In this document: positions 20,892 through 32,350 of the stretch, in pieces
Layout: each line of letters opens with the position of its first letter
How positions within the stretch are numbered: position 1 is the stretch's first letter
Source of the DNA: Nothophaeocryptopus gaeumannii
Lineage: Eukaryota > Ascomycota > Dothideomycetes > Mycosphaerellales > Mycosphaerellaceae
Assembly: GCA_031771865.1 (NCBI GenBank)
Contig: JASISA010000027.1
Coordinates: forward strand, 2,480,001 to 2,544,000
Reading direction: 5' to 3'
Length of the DNA: 64,000 nucleotides
Notes under the pieces: generated by a model
Database searches by the model: none
What the model saw: the letters and a program-made list of their open reading frames with translations, nothing else
Told to the model about the DNA's origin: nothing
Translations under genes and position numbers: made by a program

Positions 20892-22674
20892 TCATATGCC
20901 TTGCATGTCGTCTCTTGCCCAGAGCCTCACTGTCCGGTCTCGTCCGCAGGATGCGATCCATGTCGCATCTGCAGTAACATCGACGGACAACACCGTACCA
21001 TCGTGCCCGGTCAAAGACTTACATAGTGCCCAGTCGTCTGCTGAGAAGATGTTGACCACCTTGTCGAACCCGCTGCTGACGAGGAATGTGCCAGCCTTCT
21101 TGGGTTGAGTCTGCTCTCGCGCGCCATTCTCGCCCCCTTGTGCATCGTCTCCATTCGTCATGATGGTGTCGGACTGCGGCATTTGACCAGACAGTGGCCC
21201 GTCGGTACCTTTGAACCATCTGAGGTCACATACTCCTCCAACGTGAGCACCGATGCTCGCGCTTTCCCGCACCGCACGCAGATCCCAGCATTTGGAGAAC
21301 CCATCCGCGCTGCCAGTCATGACACGAACACCGTCAACACCCCAATCTAGGGCGTGAATGGGTCCGACATGGCCTTCTAGGATCATCACGGTTCTCCCCG
21401 TCCGCACGTCCCAAATGCGTCCAATGGAGTCCAAGCCGGCCGAGGAGACAAGGCTGCCATCTTGATTGAAGCTCACGGTGTAAACCTCCTTACTGTGTCC
21501 TTCTTGAAGCAAGAGCTCGGTCGTTGTGTTGACGTCCCATAATCGCCATGTGGTGTCGTAGCTAGCGCTTGCCAGATACTGTCCGGATGGGTGTACATCA
21601 GTTCGACACACACGGGCACTGTGGCCACTGAGTGAGGCCAACGGCGTATCTTGGGTGAGTGACCAAAGGTGTATCTCGTTGTCGGCGGCAGAGGTGGCAA
21701 GGTTGGCATTGTCAGGCGAAACACTTGAGCCAGGAAGAGTCGCTCCAGGGAACCAGCTGATTCCTCCGATCATGCCTTTGTGACCGCGCAATACTGTCTT
21801 CGTCTCCAGATTGGGCACGTCCAATAACTTCACAGTACCTCCCCAATCTCCGCAGGCAACCACCTTTCCATTTGGAGCAAAACGTACGAGACTGACTGGT
21901 CGCTCGCTGGCAATCTGGCTTCCAAACAGCTCCACTCCGTTCAGCTTGTCTTTGATCGCTTTTCGATGCTTGACGTGCGTAGTCACGGGTATCTTGCTTT
22001 CCGCCTTTTGGCGTGCCAACCGCTGGGCAGCGCGAGGAAGAGAATAGCGTGCGATGTCTCTTCTCGCAGCTAGTAGTTCTTGGCTGCCCTCGATATAGAA
22101 CTCTCCCTCCTCGTCTTCACCGTCCTCAGCCGCGTCTGCATCTGCCATGGACTCATCTTCGCCCGCGTCATCTTCCGTCTCTCGCAAAAGGATCTCTCGT
22201 AACCGCTCTCGCCTGTCTTCCTTCCGCTCGCCAAACAGAGTTATGGGCTCGCCTCGTGCCCGTAGCTCGGTCCGTATTCGTTGGTCGTCTGTCGGTACGG
22301 CGAGTGTTCGGGCTTTTCGCTTGCGTTCGAATTCATTCAGGATGGTAGAGGCATGTTGCGATTCTCCGCCGGCTGCCGGGTTGGGTAATTGGTAGTTGGT
22401 GTCAGTAGCTGAGCAAGTCAGGAGCTGTCTAACCACTTTCCCTCTTGTCTCTGGTGCTGGACTTACGCAGACTCGCCAAGTCAATGGAGGTATCCTGCGC
22501 GGTGCATCATCAGTCAGCCGTCCATTCTCCCCGCTCTTCCATTTGCTCGTCGGATGGGCTCGCGGTGGCCTTGAAGTTGCATGTGAATACTTCGATACTT
22601 CGCTTCTGAGTGTGGTGCAGGACATGGCTTACCTCTTCCTCGACGTATGCTTGTCGCGAGGGGTGTATTGACAT
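20892..22674 (-). CDS. PRP4: U4/U6 snRNP protein Prp4 (WD40)
   Basis: 528 residues from exons 22633-22674, 22467-22494 (a 28-nt microexon) and 20892-22408. The N-terminus carries the splicing-factor motif (SFM) found in Prp4 and Prp18: LAVPTDDQRIRTELRARGEP, then ITLFGERKEDRRERL. Seven WD40 repeats follow, with repeat ends such as TVKLLDV, EIHLWSL, TWRLWDV, IGRIWDV, FSKCWDL, VVNIFSA and TVRLWAR. Prp4 belongs to the U4/U6.U5 tri-snRNP and contacts Prp3. The start MSIHPSRQAY on the tiny first exon is supported by clean GTAAG donors and CTGAC/GCGCAG acceptor regions. This is the spliceosomal Prp4, not the unrelated Prp4 kinase. Confidence 0.94.
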
Positions 22675-23017
22675 TGTGGGGGATGGGTATCGATCGTGCG
22701 GATAATGCAGTGTTGCTGGGGGCACACGGATTGTCGCAAAAGTTCGAAAGATCTCTAGTCGTCTGAGGTGGAACTTCAAGACTTCAAAGTTCAAGACTCC
22801 ACGCCCTGACTGGCGCAAAGTCTATTGAGCATCCTCTAGCGTCACGCCTTCTATCCATCTGTCTGTATACGCATTTGTGATTGCCGCATAACTCCCCACC
22901 TGATATCCTCATCTAAACCATACACAAGCTCACATACCAGAAAAGCAGAGAATGTGGTAGGCCAGACATGCTGCTCACCGGCGCCGTGCTCTGCTACATC
23001 CTCTCATCCGAGCTACA
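22675..23017 (+). promoter_or_regulatory. Divergent promoter of Prp4 and Ptc7-type genes
   Basis: Outward-facing starts at 22674 (minus) and 23018 (plus) leave 343 bp for both promoters. No specific element stands out. Confidence 0.5.
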
Positions 23018-24283
23018 ATGTCCGCTCCCCTTCCTACGCTCATCAAGCGGACCACAAACAGTCTGACTTCTCAAGCCTTCCGTCTTGCGAGACCTCCTAT
23101 GACGCCTTCCTCCTCGCGAAACCACTACTCCTCCAGTGCCCCAGAAGCCGGCTCCTTCACATATCGACTCGGCGCCGCATCCGCCCCAAAACGAGCATCG
23201 CCTCGCCCTCCTAAATCCGGTAGAGATTTCTGGAACTATGCGTCTACCGACATCAATGCGGACCCTCCCTATATACGATCCACAAAGCCAGACTCTGGCG
23301 AAGATGCTTGGTTCGCTACTACAATTGGCGGGAGCCAGCATCACGTTGCCTTTGGTGTAGCAGACGGGGTAGGAGGCTGGCAAGATCAAGGAGTAGATCC
23401 TTCAGAGTATAGTCAAGCGCTGTGTGGGCTCATGGCGGGCTCCGCAAATACACACGAAGGTCTTGACGATGGGACACCTGTCAAGGCGCAGCAGCTGCTC
23501 CAGCAGGCCTACGATGCTGTCATGGCGAATCCGCGCATCGCAGCCGGCGGATGTACGGCGAGTCTGGGTGTCATGGGCAAGGAAGGCAGCATTGAAACAG
23601 CCAAGTACGTAGTGCCATCGCCCTTCAATATTAGGAATCCCTCATTGACGATTTTGCGTAGCCTTGGTGATTCTGGATATCTCGTCGTTGGACCTGGGAA
23701 GGTCGCCCACCGCTCTGTTGTGCAGACCCATGCATTCAACACGCCATATCAAATGTCAAAAGTGCCGCCAAAGATGCAACAACAGTATGCCATCTTTGGT
23801 GGCGCAACTTACTTCAGTGAAACCCCCAAGCAAGCAGACGTTTTTAACCACCAGCTTAAACATGGAGACATCGTTGTGTTCGCGACCGATGGTGTTTGGG
23901 ACAATTTGTCTGCCCAAGACACGCTTCACATAGTACAGCGCGTCATGGAAGATGGAGGTTTCTGGTTTAAATCGCATAATTTCCCAGGCTCCGAAACGAT
24001 GGTCAATGACACCGCGATTCGATCACTCCCGCGCAGAATCGATAAGGAAATACAGGAGTCTTTCTTACCCGGCCAGATCGCAGCTGCGGTAATGCGAGAA
24101 GCGAAGATGGCAGGGTTGGATAGAAGAAGAGACGGCCCGTTCGCAAAAGAGGTCAAGCAAAGATATCCTCAAGAAGGCTGGGAGGGCGGCAAGCCTGACG
24201 ATATCGCAGTGGTTGTCTGCATCGCAGTGCAAGAAGATGGCACTCATGAGAACGAGGAGAAGCCTATCAAAGCCAAGCTCTGA
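23018..24283 (+). CDS. PTC7: Mitochondrial PP2C phosphatase, Ptc7-type
   Basis: 402 residues after splicing exons 23018-23604 and 23662-24283. The basic, Ser/Thr-rich N-terminus (LIKRTTNSLTSQAFRLARPP) looks like a mitochondrial presequence. PP2C metal-binding motifs are present: GEDAWF, GVADGVGGW, LGDSGYLVV, FATDGVWDNL and KPDDIAVVV. The layout is that of yeast Ptc7 and metazoan PPTC7, which dephosphorylate mitochondrial proteins and activate coenzyme Q synthesis. The single intron (23605-23661, GTACGT...GCGTAG) is 57 nt, a multiple of three and stop-free. It interrupts TAN|LGDSG, so retention would insert 19 residues directly before a metal-binding loop. Confidence 0.93.
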   Translation: MSAPLPTLIKRTTNSLTSQAFRLARPPMTPSSSRNHYSSSAPEAGSFTYRLGAASAPKRASPRPPKSGRDFWNYASTDINADPPYIRSTKPDSGEDAWFATTIGGSQHHVAFGVADGVGGWQDQGVDPSEYSQALCGLMAGSANTHEGLDDGTPVKAQQLLQQAYDAVMANPRIAAGGCTASLGVMGKEGSIETAKYVVPSPFNIRNPSLTILRSLGDSGYLVVGPGKVAHRSVVQTHAFNTPYQMSKVPPKMQQQYAIFGGATYFSETPKQADVFNHQLKHGDIVVFATDGVWDNLSAQDTLHIVQRVMEDGGFWFKSHNFPGSETMVNDTAIRSLPRRIDKEIQESFLPGQIAAAVMREAKMAGLDRRRDGPFAKEVKQRYPQEGWEGGKPDDIAVVVCIAVQEDGTHENEEKPIKAKL

Positions 24284-25085
24284 TTCCCAAGACCAGTATC
24301 AAAATGCAACATGTTGCATCTCGGGTCAGGTCGAACATTGCGATTGCAACTGGTTGTGGGGGCAGCCTTTTCGTCTCGTTCCTGCACCCATCTGTTCCTC
24401 CTGAGAGCATCGTTTCCACGGGTGTGGTTGTGGAAGGAATCCGCTTGCGTCGTGCACATCTCCTACACGCGCGTAGAAGTGTGGCATAAGATCTGCGGCG
24501 CACCAAACTGGACCCCGCGTCTCACATCTCACACGTTGTGCAAGTGAGGCGTCAAGATTGCCGATCTTGTTCTGACACTGGAGACTTTGGGACCGAGACA
24601 AACCTTCATCATCCTATCCCGACCTCACTTCACGAATATCCATATTCGAAAACATTACCAGGCTTATCAGAACAAGTGCATCGCACATATCACGAATACT
24701 CGGAATTGAAGTCGCTTAGCAGCAAGCGGTCGGGTCGGGTATCGGCAGCCTCGTGAAACATTGAGAACCACGACGGTGGACCACATTACCGCAATTTCGA
24801 AAGCCATGAAAAGAAATCAAGCGCCAGGTGGAGGAGAAAGAGGGGTTGCAGCCCTGAATTGACGACCACATTCTTTTAGCGTCTATAAAGCGGTGGTCGA
24901 ACATCGGGACGAGCGATTTTGTATAGATAGAGGTGCGACGCCCCCTGGGGACCGGCCTGCGACGACGGTAGTTGTGTGTAGTTGAAATAATAGGTCGATA
25001 CTCTTCGGCGAATTTGTATAGATTGGGCCATGTGTCCCAATAAATGACTCGACATTCGGTGGACGACTGCGTTCGTTTGCGCAAC
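24284..25085 (+). other. Intergenic, nothing recognised
   Basis: About 800 bp between two plus-strand genes. The long minus-strand frame 24716-25441 overlaps the tannase signal-peptide exon and lacks motifs, so I treat it as a shadow. The stretch presumably contains the tannase promoter. Confidence 0.45.
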
Positions 25086-26940
25086 ATGAACTTTGGATTC
25101 TTTCTGGCAGCACTCTTGCCTCTCACGAGTACGGCCGCTTTTGAGTGCTCTACAGCAGCCTTTGAAGCCGTTGTCCCTTCAAATGCATCCGTAACATTTG
25201 CCATTTCGCAGGCTGCTAACTCCACCTTCGAAGTCCCCGCGAGTGACATTGCATACCCAACATCGCCGACGTTACAGAGAGCGGTATGCGCGGTCGAGGT
25301 CAATGTAACGTCCAGCCCGACGTCAGCGTTCAGTTTTGGTCTTTTTCTTCCACATGACTGGAACGAACGCTTTCTGGCCGTTGGGAATGGAGGCTTTGCA
25401 AGAGGAATCAATTGGCTTGATATGGTACGATACGAAATCAACGAATTCAGAGATGACAGGCATTTTGCATCTACTGACTTACGTTGTCGTACGATCTAGA
25501 GCGCCGGAATAGGCTACGGGTTCGCCACCATGTCAACCGATACAGGCCACAACTCTGTGTCCAGTGATCTCACATGGTCTCTCAACGCCACCGAGAAGAA
25601 GAACGATTTCGGCTCGCGAGCTATGCATGGGAGTGTCGTTCTCGCCCAAGAGATCGTCTCCGCATACTATGGCCTTCAACCGGCATACAATTACTATTCT
25701 GGATGCAGCACTGGTGGGAGGCAAGGTTTGTCGTCCTACGTGGTGTCTTACCGATGTCTCAGAGCTGGATAAAGCTGTCCTAACATTTCTGTAGGACTCA
25801 AAGAAGTCGAGATGTTCCCTGACGACTTTGACGGCGTCCTGGCAGGGGCACCAGCATGGTGGACGTCTCATCTGCAGACATGGACTGTCAAGATGGGCCT
25901 GTACAACTTACCCATGAACTCCTCCCACCACATACCTCCAGAGCTGTTTCCGATGATCGGACGCGAAGTACTCAAGCAGTGTGATGGACAAGATGGACTC
26001 GTCGACATGATTATTTCTGATCCGAGGAGATGCGATTTCTTTCCGGAGGCGCTGCTCTGTGGTCCGAATGTCACGAATCAGACGGCCCAGCAGTGTTTGA
26101 CGGCCCCGCAAATCAACACGTTGTACAACATTTACAACGACTATGTTGATACGAATCAGACGTTCGTGTTCCCGCATGTGGAACTCGGAAGCGAGGAGCA
26201 GTGGTAAGACAGCTGAAAGGTACCCATTCTCGGAAGTCATTCTGATCTGATGTAGGGAGGTCCTCATGGGCCAGTCGAAGCCACACAATCTCGGCATGCA
26301 GTTCGTTCAGTACTACCTCCTTGGAGATCCAGACTGGAACTTCTACGATTTCGACTACAGCATTGTAGAGCTTGCCGACAAATTGCAACCGGGCAACGCA
26401 ACAGCGAATAATTTCGACATCAGTCCGTTCCATGCGAAGGGAGGTAAACTCCTGATGTATCACGGCCTTGCAGATGCTTTGATCGCCACTGGTTCGTCCG
26501 AGTATTTCTACAAGCGGGTCCTGAAGACGCTCAAGCCAAGTGCGATCGAGCTGGACTCATGGTATCGATTCTTCCTGGTACCTGGCATGCAGCACTGCGC
26601 TGGAACTCCGACGGATGTTAATGCTCCCTGGTATTTCGCCGGAGCAAACCAAGCAGGAGAACTCGGCGAACTTCCTGGCAGCATCAGTGGCGTGCCTGGG
26701 TTTGGAGACGCAGAACACGACGCTCTGCTTGCCCTGATGCGATGGACGGAGCAAGGAATAGCTCCAGATCAAATCATTGCAACCAAGTGGCAGAATGACA
26801 CGCTTCACGATAAGGTACTCAGACAGCGCCCACTGTGTCCGTATCCAGGGCAAGCCATGTATGCCGGCAGCGGTGATCCGAATCTGGCTGAGAGCTGGAA
26901 GTGCGAAAGCCTATATGGCCTGAGGACGCAAGCAGTTTAG
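25086..26940 (+). CDS. Secreted tannase/feruloyl esterase family enzyme
   Basis: 552 residues from exons 25086-25424, 25500-25725, 25795-26203 and 26256-26940, in frame throughout. A signal peptide (MNFGFFLAALLPLTSTAA) is followed by the tannase family core: RFLAVGNGGFARG, GYGFATMSTDTGH, NYYSGCSTGGRQG with the nucleophile Ser in CSTGG, FDGVLAGAPA, and GMQHCAG with the catalytic His. The paired Cys next to Ser and His form the family's CS-D-HC arrangement. Many N-glycosylation sequons fit secretion. Members hydrolyse gallate or hydroxycinnamate esters from plant material; the exact ester cannot be told. The ATG at 25086 is chosen because it begins directly at the signal peptide. Confidence 0.92.
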
Positions 26941-28245
26941 ATGTACACTGTTGCAGATATCTCCGTAGCCGGAGACCGATGATCGTGTGTACTTGGACGA
27001 GAAATCGGCCGATGTCAGGGTACAGGCTTCCTGTCATCTCAAAGCCACATCCTCCGACATGTAAGTCTTCCATGAACATCCAGGTTGCCAAAAGCAACTG
27101 TGCCTTTGCATGCAAAGCATGCTCCTGAAGCCCTCACTTCTTGACTTCAACGCCATTCATCATTCCGGTGAGCCACTTCACGTCCACGGTTTTGAAGGCG
27201 TTGATTTAGGAGTGGGAGAATGGGTTGTAGTTCGACGTGATTTATGACCCGATCAAGTGCTCATTGGAGTGGCTGATGCGTTGCTAGCAGGCACGCCCAA
27301 TGTTCAACGCAAAGGATCTCGCCTCGAGGGCAGTCCCTTGTGACTGTGGTAAGCGATTGGCCAGACTGCAGTGGTTAGCATCGTGATAGTGTTGAGGTGC
27401 ATCGATCGAAACGCGTACGGTCCCCCAACTTGGCAGCGCACGAAGCGTCGCTGCAACATTCATCGAAGTTGGGCGTCAGTCAGTCAGCAGGCCAAGTAGT
27501 GTCGAGTCGACTCCCAAAACGCGAGGCTGTATGATAGGCTGTGCCGCAGTAACTGCCCCCGCCTGAGGTCATGCAGCAAAAAAGCCCGTCCACCAATTGC
27601 GAGAAGCTATGCAAGCAGACCTGCCAACCCAGTCAAAGGTCTTCTCTGCAGCGTGCCACCGCGGCTGAGGCGGATGCTGTGCAGAACCCGGCTTACCATG
27701 GTTTGCAGACCCAAGCCACTGAGCCACTGCCCTATAATTTTCTGGCGTTCTGTCGAAGCAGGAACACAGGCGTCTCACGCTGCCGAAGTCTCGTGGTTTC
27801 CTGCAGCAGCCGGGGTGGGGGTTCGACCAGGCCCAATCCAAAATTGTAGGCTTGCTACTGTTGGGGGGATGGCAAATACCGCAAAGGCATGTGATTGCTC
27901 GCGTTGAGTGATGCTCTGCGATCGAAGTATTGGTCTTCATCTTTGGCAAGCTGGTGCTGCACTGCGGCCGCATTGTCCGGGCAACGTCTCGTAATGCACG
28001 ATCAGGGCCGTCTGGAGACACAATGTTCAGGCCGGACTGCTCTCATACGTTTGTTTCCGCATTTCGCACCCATGCCGCTCGCCAGGTGCGCGTCGGGTAC
28101 CTGGACAGTTGAGGAAGAGCGCAAGAAAGTCTGTCTGGAAATCTGGGTTGTTCGAAGTGTCATACCGCCAGACATTGTTATAGCGGTGTAATGACTCGCG
28201 GAACGAAGGAGGCTGCAGAGCGGCATCTGACTTGGCTCTCGATGC

Positions 28246-28265
28246 AAGGCAAGGCAAGGCAAGGC
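28246..28265 (+). repeat. (AAGGC)4 microsatellite
   Basis: Four perfect tandem copies of AAGGC. Confidence 0.9.
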
Positions 28266-28838
28266 ATCGAAGTCTCGCAGTGCCGAGATCTGCGCTCGCC
28301 GACTGACATGCGCAAACATGGCAGCGTACATAGCATTCAACTCTGTTTATCTCCCATACTCCCTGGCCAGTCCCTGATCTCTGGTTTCTCCTGCTCTTGG
28401 GCAGAGAGTCTCGGGCGGCCAGGGTTTGCTGCCTCTACTCCACCTCGCCGGACGCGTTTCTCCTCTGCCCATCGGCGGCATGGCATTGGAGTCGTAACAG
28501 CGGTGTATACACGCCCTTTACCGCTCCTTCTTCTTCATCTTCGTCGTCGTCATCGTGATGGGAGCGTAGCGTCGCGTATGGCAGTAATAACCGTGTGTTG
28601 AGACAGCCAACGAGGATGCCCGGTGGTGCCGACGATGGGAATGGCGATGACTGTCGCGGCGGCAGAGTCGCCTACTCGCCAGACGCGGGCGTGGAAGCAG
28701 CAGTCCACCAAGTCCGCACCAGAGTATGTAGGTTAGTAGCTGCAGGGTGAGTCAATTGGATCATCGAAGAGATGGAGGTCTTTTTCAAGAGACGGATGGT
28801 ACTAGCTTGGAGCATTGGGCTGCCATGCTAATGGAATT

Positions 28839-28875
28839 ACTACTACTACTGCTACTACTGCTACTATTGCTGCTG
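28839..28875 (+). repeat. Imperfect CTA/CTG trinucleotide repeat
   Basis: A run of ACT/GCT triplets with a single interruption, upstream of the bZIP gene and outside any coding frame. Confidence 0.85.
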
Positions 28876-29014
28876 TAGGATACCAATACTACCGCTGATG
28901 ATGCCCAAACAAACGCCTCCTTGTTTCCCGTCGCCCATCGCCCGTCGCTCGCCGCCCGTCGCGGAATATAATGGCAATGGCAATGGCGAGAGGCGAGAGT
29001 TGCGCTTCGGGCCA

Positions 29015-29038
29015 TGGCTGCTGGCTGCTGGCTGCTGG
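29015..29038 (+). repeat. Three tandem GGCTGCT-type heptamers
   Basis: GGCTGCT repeated three times, then GGC. Noncoding, in the bZIP upstream region. Confidence 0.8.
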
Positions 29039-29539
29039 CGGACGCCGCGAGCCTGACGCAAACCTTGCTATTTGCCTGCCTGCCTTTGCCTTTGCCTTTC
29101 CCTTTCCCCCTACCGTGCGTGCGTGCTTGCCGTTTGTTTATTTTCGCCATGGTCGTTACAATGAAACGCAGCGCCGTCGGCCACTCATTTCAACGAGGCA
29201 GGTCACGCGCCGTGTCCCTCTGTGAAAGCCCACCCTCGTCTTCTCCGCCAGAGCTTCGTGGTGAACATGAGCGTCAGCGTGTCCGTCTGTCGTTCGGCGC
29301 CTGCAGCCACACCACCACCCAACACCCCGTGAACCAATACCCCAGTACCCCAGTACCCTAGTACCTCTACCCGCGCATCATCACTCGCACCCGCCCTCGC
29401 CCACTCGTGTTCCCAGGCGCAGATGCGATGAACCATCACCACCAGCATCCCTCCACAGCATCACTGCGCAGATCTAGCATCCTACTACCCACGGCCTACC
29501 CACCTTACTGTACTTGCCTACCTACAGTGCCTGCCGGTC

Positions 29540-29556
29540 CAGCAGCAGCAGCAGCG
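29540..29556 (+). repeat. CAG trinucleotide repeat
   Basis: About five and a half CAG units in the bZIP upstream region. Confidence 0.85.
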
Positions 29557-29833
29557 GAGCCGACTAGCAGCAGATGCGGATGCAGCGTGCAAAGCGTGAG
29601 CAAACTGGGCCTGCCGAGGCTTTAGACGGACCTGCCCGTGTACTGGCTGCTGCTGCACGACCCCGCCGCCCACAGCCTATCAAGCGCTGCCTCTAATGCA
29701 GCGCATTCTGCACACCTACCCGATCATTCAGGCAGGCAAGCAGGACTGGGCACTGGCTTTCGCGCGCGCTCTTCCTTCCTTCCCTCCCTTCTCTTTCCTC
29801 ACCTGCACTGACCGTTGCTAGCCTCCGGAGGTC

Positions 29834-29856
29834 CTGCTGCTGCTGCTGCTGCTGCT
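29834..29856 (+). repeat. CTG trinucleotide repeat
   Basis: Nearly eight uninterrupted CTG units, about 370 bp upstream of the bZIP start codon. Confidence 0.9.
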
Positions 29857-30223
29857 CGGGCCCGTGCCGTCGACGTTCCCTAATTTTCCCTTGGCCTTGG
29901 GCCTGCCGCAGCGCAAACATTGTCAGTATCTAAAGCAAGCTTGACCCTGCTCCTTTGCCACTCTCTATACCCTTCGAGCATTGATTGTCGTTCGAGACCT
30001 ACCTCTTCGCTCTGCCTACCGCCTCTCGTCCTGACGCCCTCTTGGCGATCCTTGCTGCCCGTCTGCCCTCGACTCTTGGATGTAGCAGAGTCAGTCACGC
30101 CCGTCACTCTGGACAGGCGCCGGCTTCGCATGAACGCGCAGCACTGCCGGCCACCGTTCGGATACAGCCGTCCTCACCGCTTCTCGACCTTTCAGACCGA
30201 TAACTTGCATACAAGTAACCGAC

Positions 30224-32350
30224 ATGGCATACGCCAGTACCAGATTCGGGCACTATCCACCGCAAACAGACTGTGCGCTTGACAACAAACGACCAGCGTT
30301 CATCGACGACGAGGACTCAGCTGTGCTGGATCCCTCAATACTGGATGCTGACATCATGCAAAGTCCGAACCACTCTTCATTCCGCAAAGATTCTTTCGCC
30401 AACAGCAATGGCGTGCTGTCACCGGCCGATTCTCAGACCTGGGACCATCAATACAACAACGGCCCTCTGACGGTCGAGCCCGCCTCGGCAGGCGCATCGA
30501 ACCCCTTCCACGAGGACCCAAACGTCTATATGCGCCCGCCAAATCCACCCCAGCATCCGCCGTATCCTCATCAGCATCCCCGTCCATCATGGACCTTCGA
30601 GCAGGCTTCTGGCAACTGTACACCCACCACGTCAAGCGTCGATTTCATGCCTCCGCCTCCACCATTCGATGCGCCGGCCCATTTCGTCCACCAACCATCG
30701 GATAGCGCTCACGGTAGCTTCAGCCAGCCGCCTCAGGGCCCACAGCAATTCACCGTCCAGCACTCTGATGGCAACTTCATCCCGGCATCGCAGGTCCAAA
30801 CTCCGATGTCTCCGCACTCCCACCAAGACTGGATGGGAATGGCGCAGCAGGAAATGGAGGGACGACCGACGTCGAGGCGCATGAGGCCAGGAAGCTCCCC
30901 ACGAAGTTTAGTCGACTTTCAGCGAAGGGACGGTATTCGCAAGAAGAACGGCCGCATCGATATCCCACAGGAGCGCAACATTCAAACCATCGACGAGCTG
31001 ATTGAAAAGACGAGCGACGAGGAGCTGCTCAAAGAGCTCAAGCAACAGAAGCGTCTGCTAAGAAATCGCGAAGCTGCGTAAGTTTCATCAATTGTTTCGT
31101 CCGTCATATCATGGCTCGTGCGTCGCACTGACCACCCGACCAGACTAGCTTCGCGCCAACGGAAGAAGAAGCATACCGAAGATCTCGAGGTCAAGGAGAA
31201 GAGCTTTACCCAGCAGATCGCGATGCTTGAGGCTCAGTTGAACGAGCTCACCAGAGATCGAGAAGTCCGCGACCGTGACCGGCAGGTGATGCACCAGCGC
31301 CTACAAGAGGCTCAACGTATCATCGACACCATGCAAGACGAGAAGAGAGAGCTCGTCATGAGACACAACGAGGAGTCTTCGCAATTGAGAAGGAAGGTAC
31401 AGGTCCTCATGGATCAACTCGAGGCTGGACCGGCACCCGCAATGTCTGCTGCTCCAAGCAGTACCGGTTTCACGGACTTCAATGCCGAGATGGAAGCCCT
31501 CAACATGGGACCTCACGACTGGGACAACTTCATATTCGTCAACGATCTTCAGAATCAGGCACAGGATGACTTCAATTTCGATCCAAAGCCGGAGCCGGTG
31601 AAGGCCTCAGCCGTTCTGGAGAAGAAAGCATCTGCCGCCGCCGTCGTCCAGGCCTCTGCGAAGCGGAATCACGATACTGCGAACGAGCAGCCTATCGCCT
31701 CTGGAATGTTATTCATGCTACTGCTCTGCGGCGCATGGATCGCATCCAAGCCTGCTACTTCGCAGCCTTCGGACTTGCCCAAAATGCCTGCGGAAGTTCG
31801 CGCAGCCGCACCCACCGTGCTCAACAATCTTCTGTCCGAAAGTGGTGGTGCATCCACAAACGAACACAACCGTGCAGGGGCAAGGATGGGTCAAGAACCG
31901 ACTCCGTCCGGTTTACGCTTCTCGGATGCGAAGGCCAGCGGCAGGCTCGATCGCATGCATCGCAGCATCACTTCTCCGACGAAACAACAGGAAATCGACC
32001 AAGCCTTCTCCTTGACCTCTGCACAATACGCTTCGATTGCCAACATGGATTACCCGGCCTACGACCAGCCACCATCTAACAACGCTCAGCCACCCCAGCG
32101 TCGCGTTCTGGCAGAAGCACTCGCAAATCTTGAACAAGACCATTCACGCAGCAATGGCAAGGCGGAAGTCTACACTCGGAGTCTGCTTTGGGATCAAATC
32201 CCTGCAGATGTTGTTCGACAGTTCAAGGAAATTGTCCGGGATCACAATGAGATCGAGGCGCGACAAAACCAGCAGCAGTACCAGCATCATCAGCAACAGC
32301 AGCAACAGCGGAAACGAAGCCATGATATGACGTACAAGGTCGAAAAATGA
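30224..32350 (+). CDS. bZIP transcription factor with a putative membrane segment
   Basis: 686 residues from exons 30224-31077 and 31144-32350. The N-terminal 260 residues are Pro/His/Ser-rich. The basic region reads LLRNREAALASRQRKKKH, with the canonical N-x7-R signature created by splicing (NREAA|LASR). A long heptad coiled coil follows. Near residues 470-486 is an uninterrupted hydrophobic stretch (GMLFMLLLCGAWIA) flanked by charged sequence, which could be a transmembrane helix. The C-terminal 200 residues are hydrophilic and end in a Gln/His repeat (31 of the last 50 codons are polar). A bZIP followed by a single membrane span recalls animal ATF6/CREB3 factors and some fungal relatives. 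Membrane tethering here is inference. Confidence 0.88.

Larger units (their letters stand above)
26941..30223 (+). other. 3.3-kb gene-free interval and bZIP leader
   Basis: No supported gene on either strand. The right half is dominated by simple repeats and C/T-rich sequence and probably contains the promoter and a long 5' leader of the bZIP gene. Short upstream ATGs occur (for example at 29427 and 30130), so upstream open reading frames are possible. The left part (26941-28200) is of ordinary composition with only overlapping random frames. Confidence 0.5.

Noticed and set aside
24716..25441. 241-codon minus-strand ORF overlapping the tannase 5' end
   Set aside because: Antisense to a clear signal peptide and tannase exon, without motifs.
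30224..32350. bZIP gene as FlbB, MeaB or Hac1
   Set aside because: Size, domain order and basic region do not match those factors; no firm name can be given.
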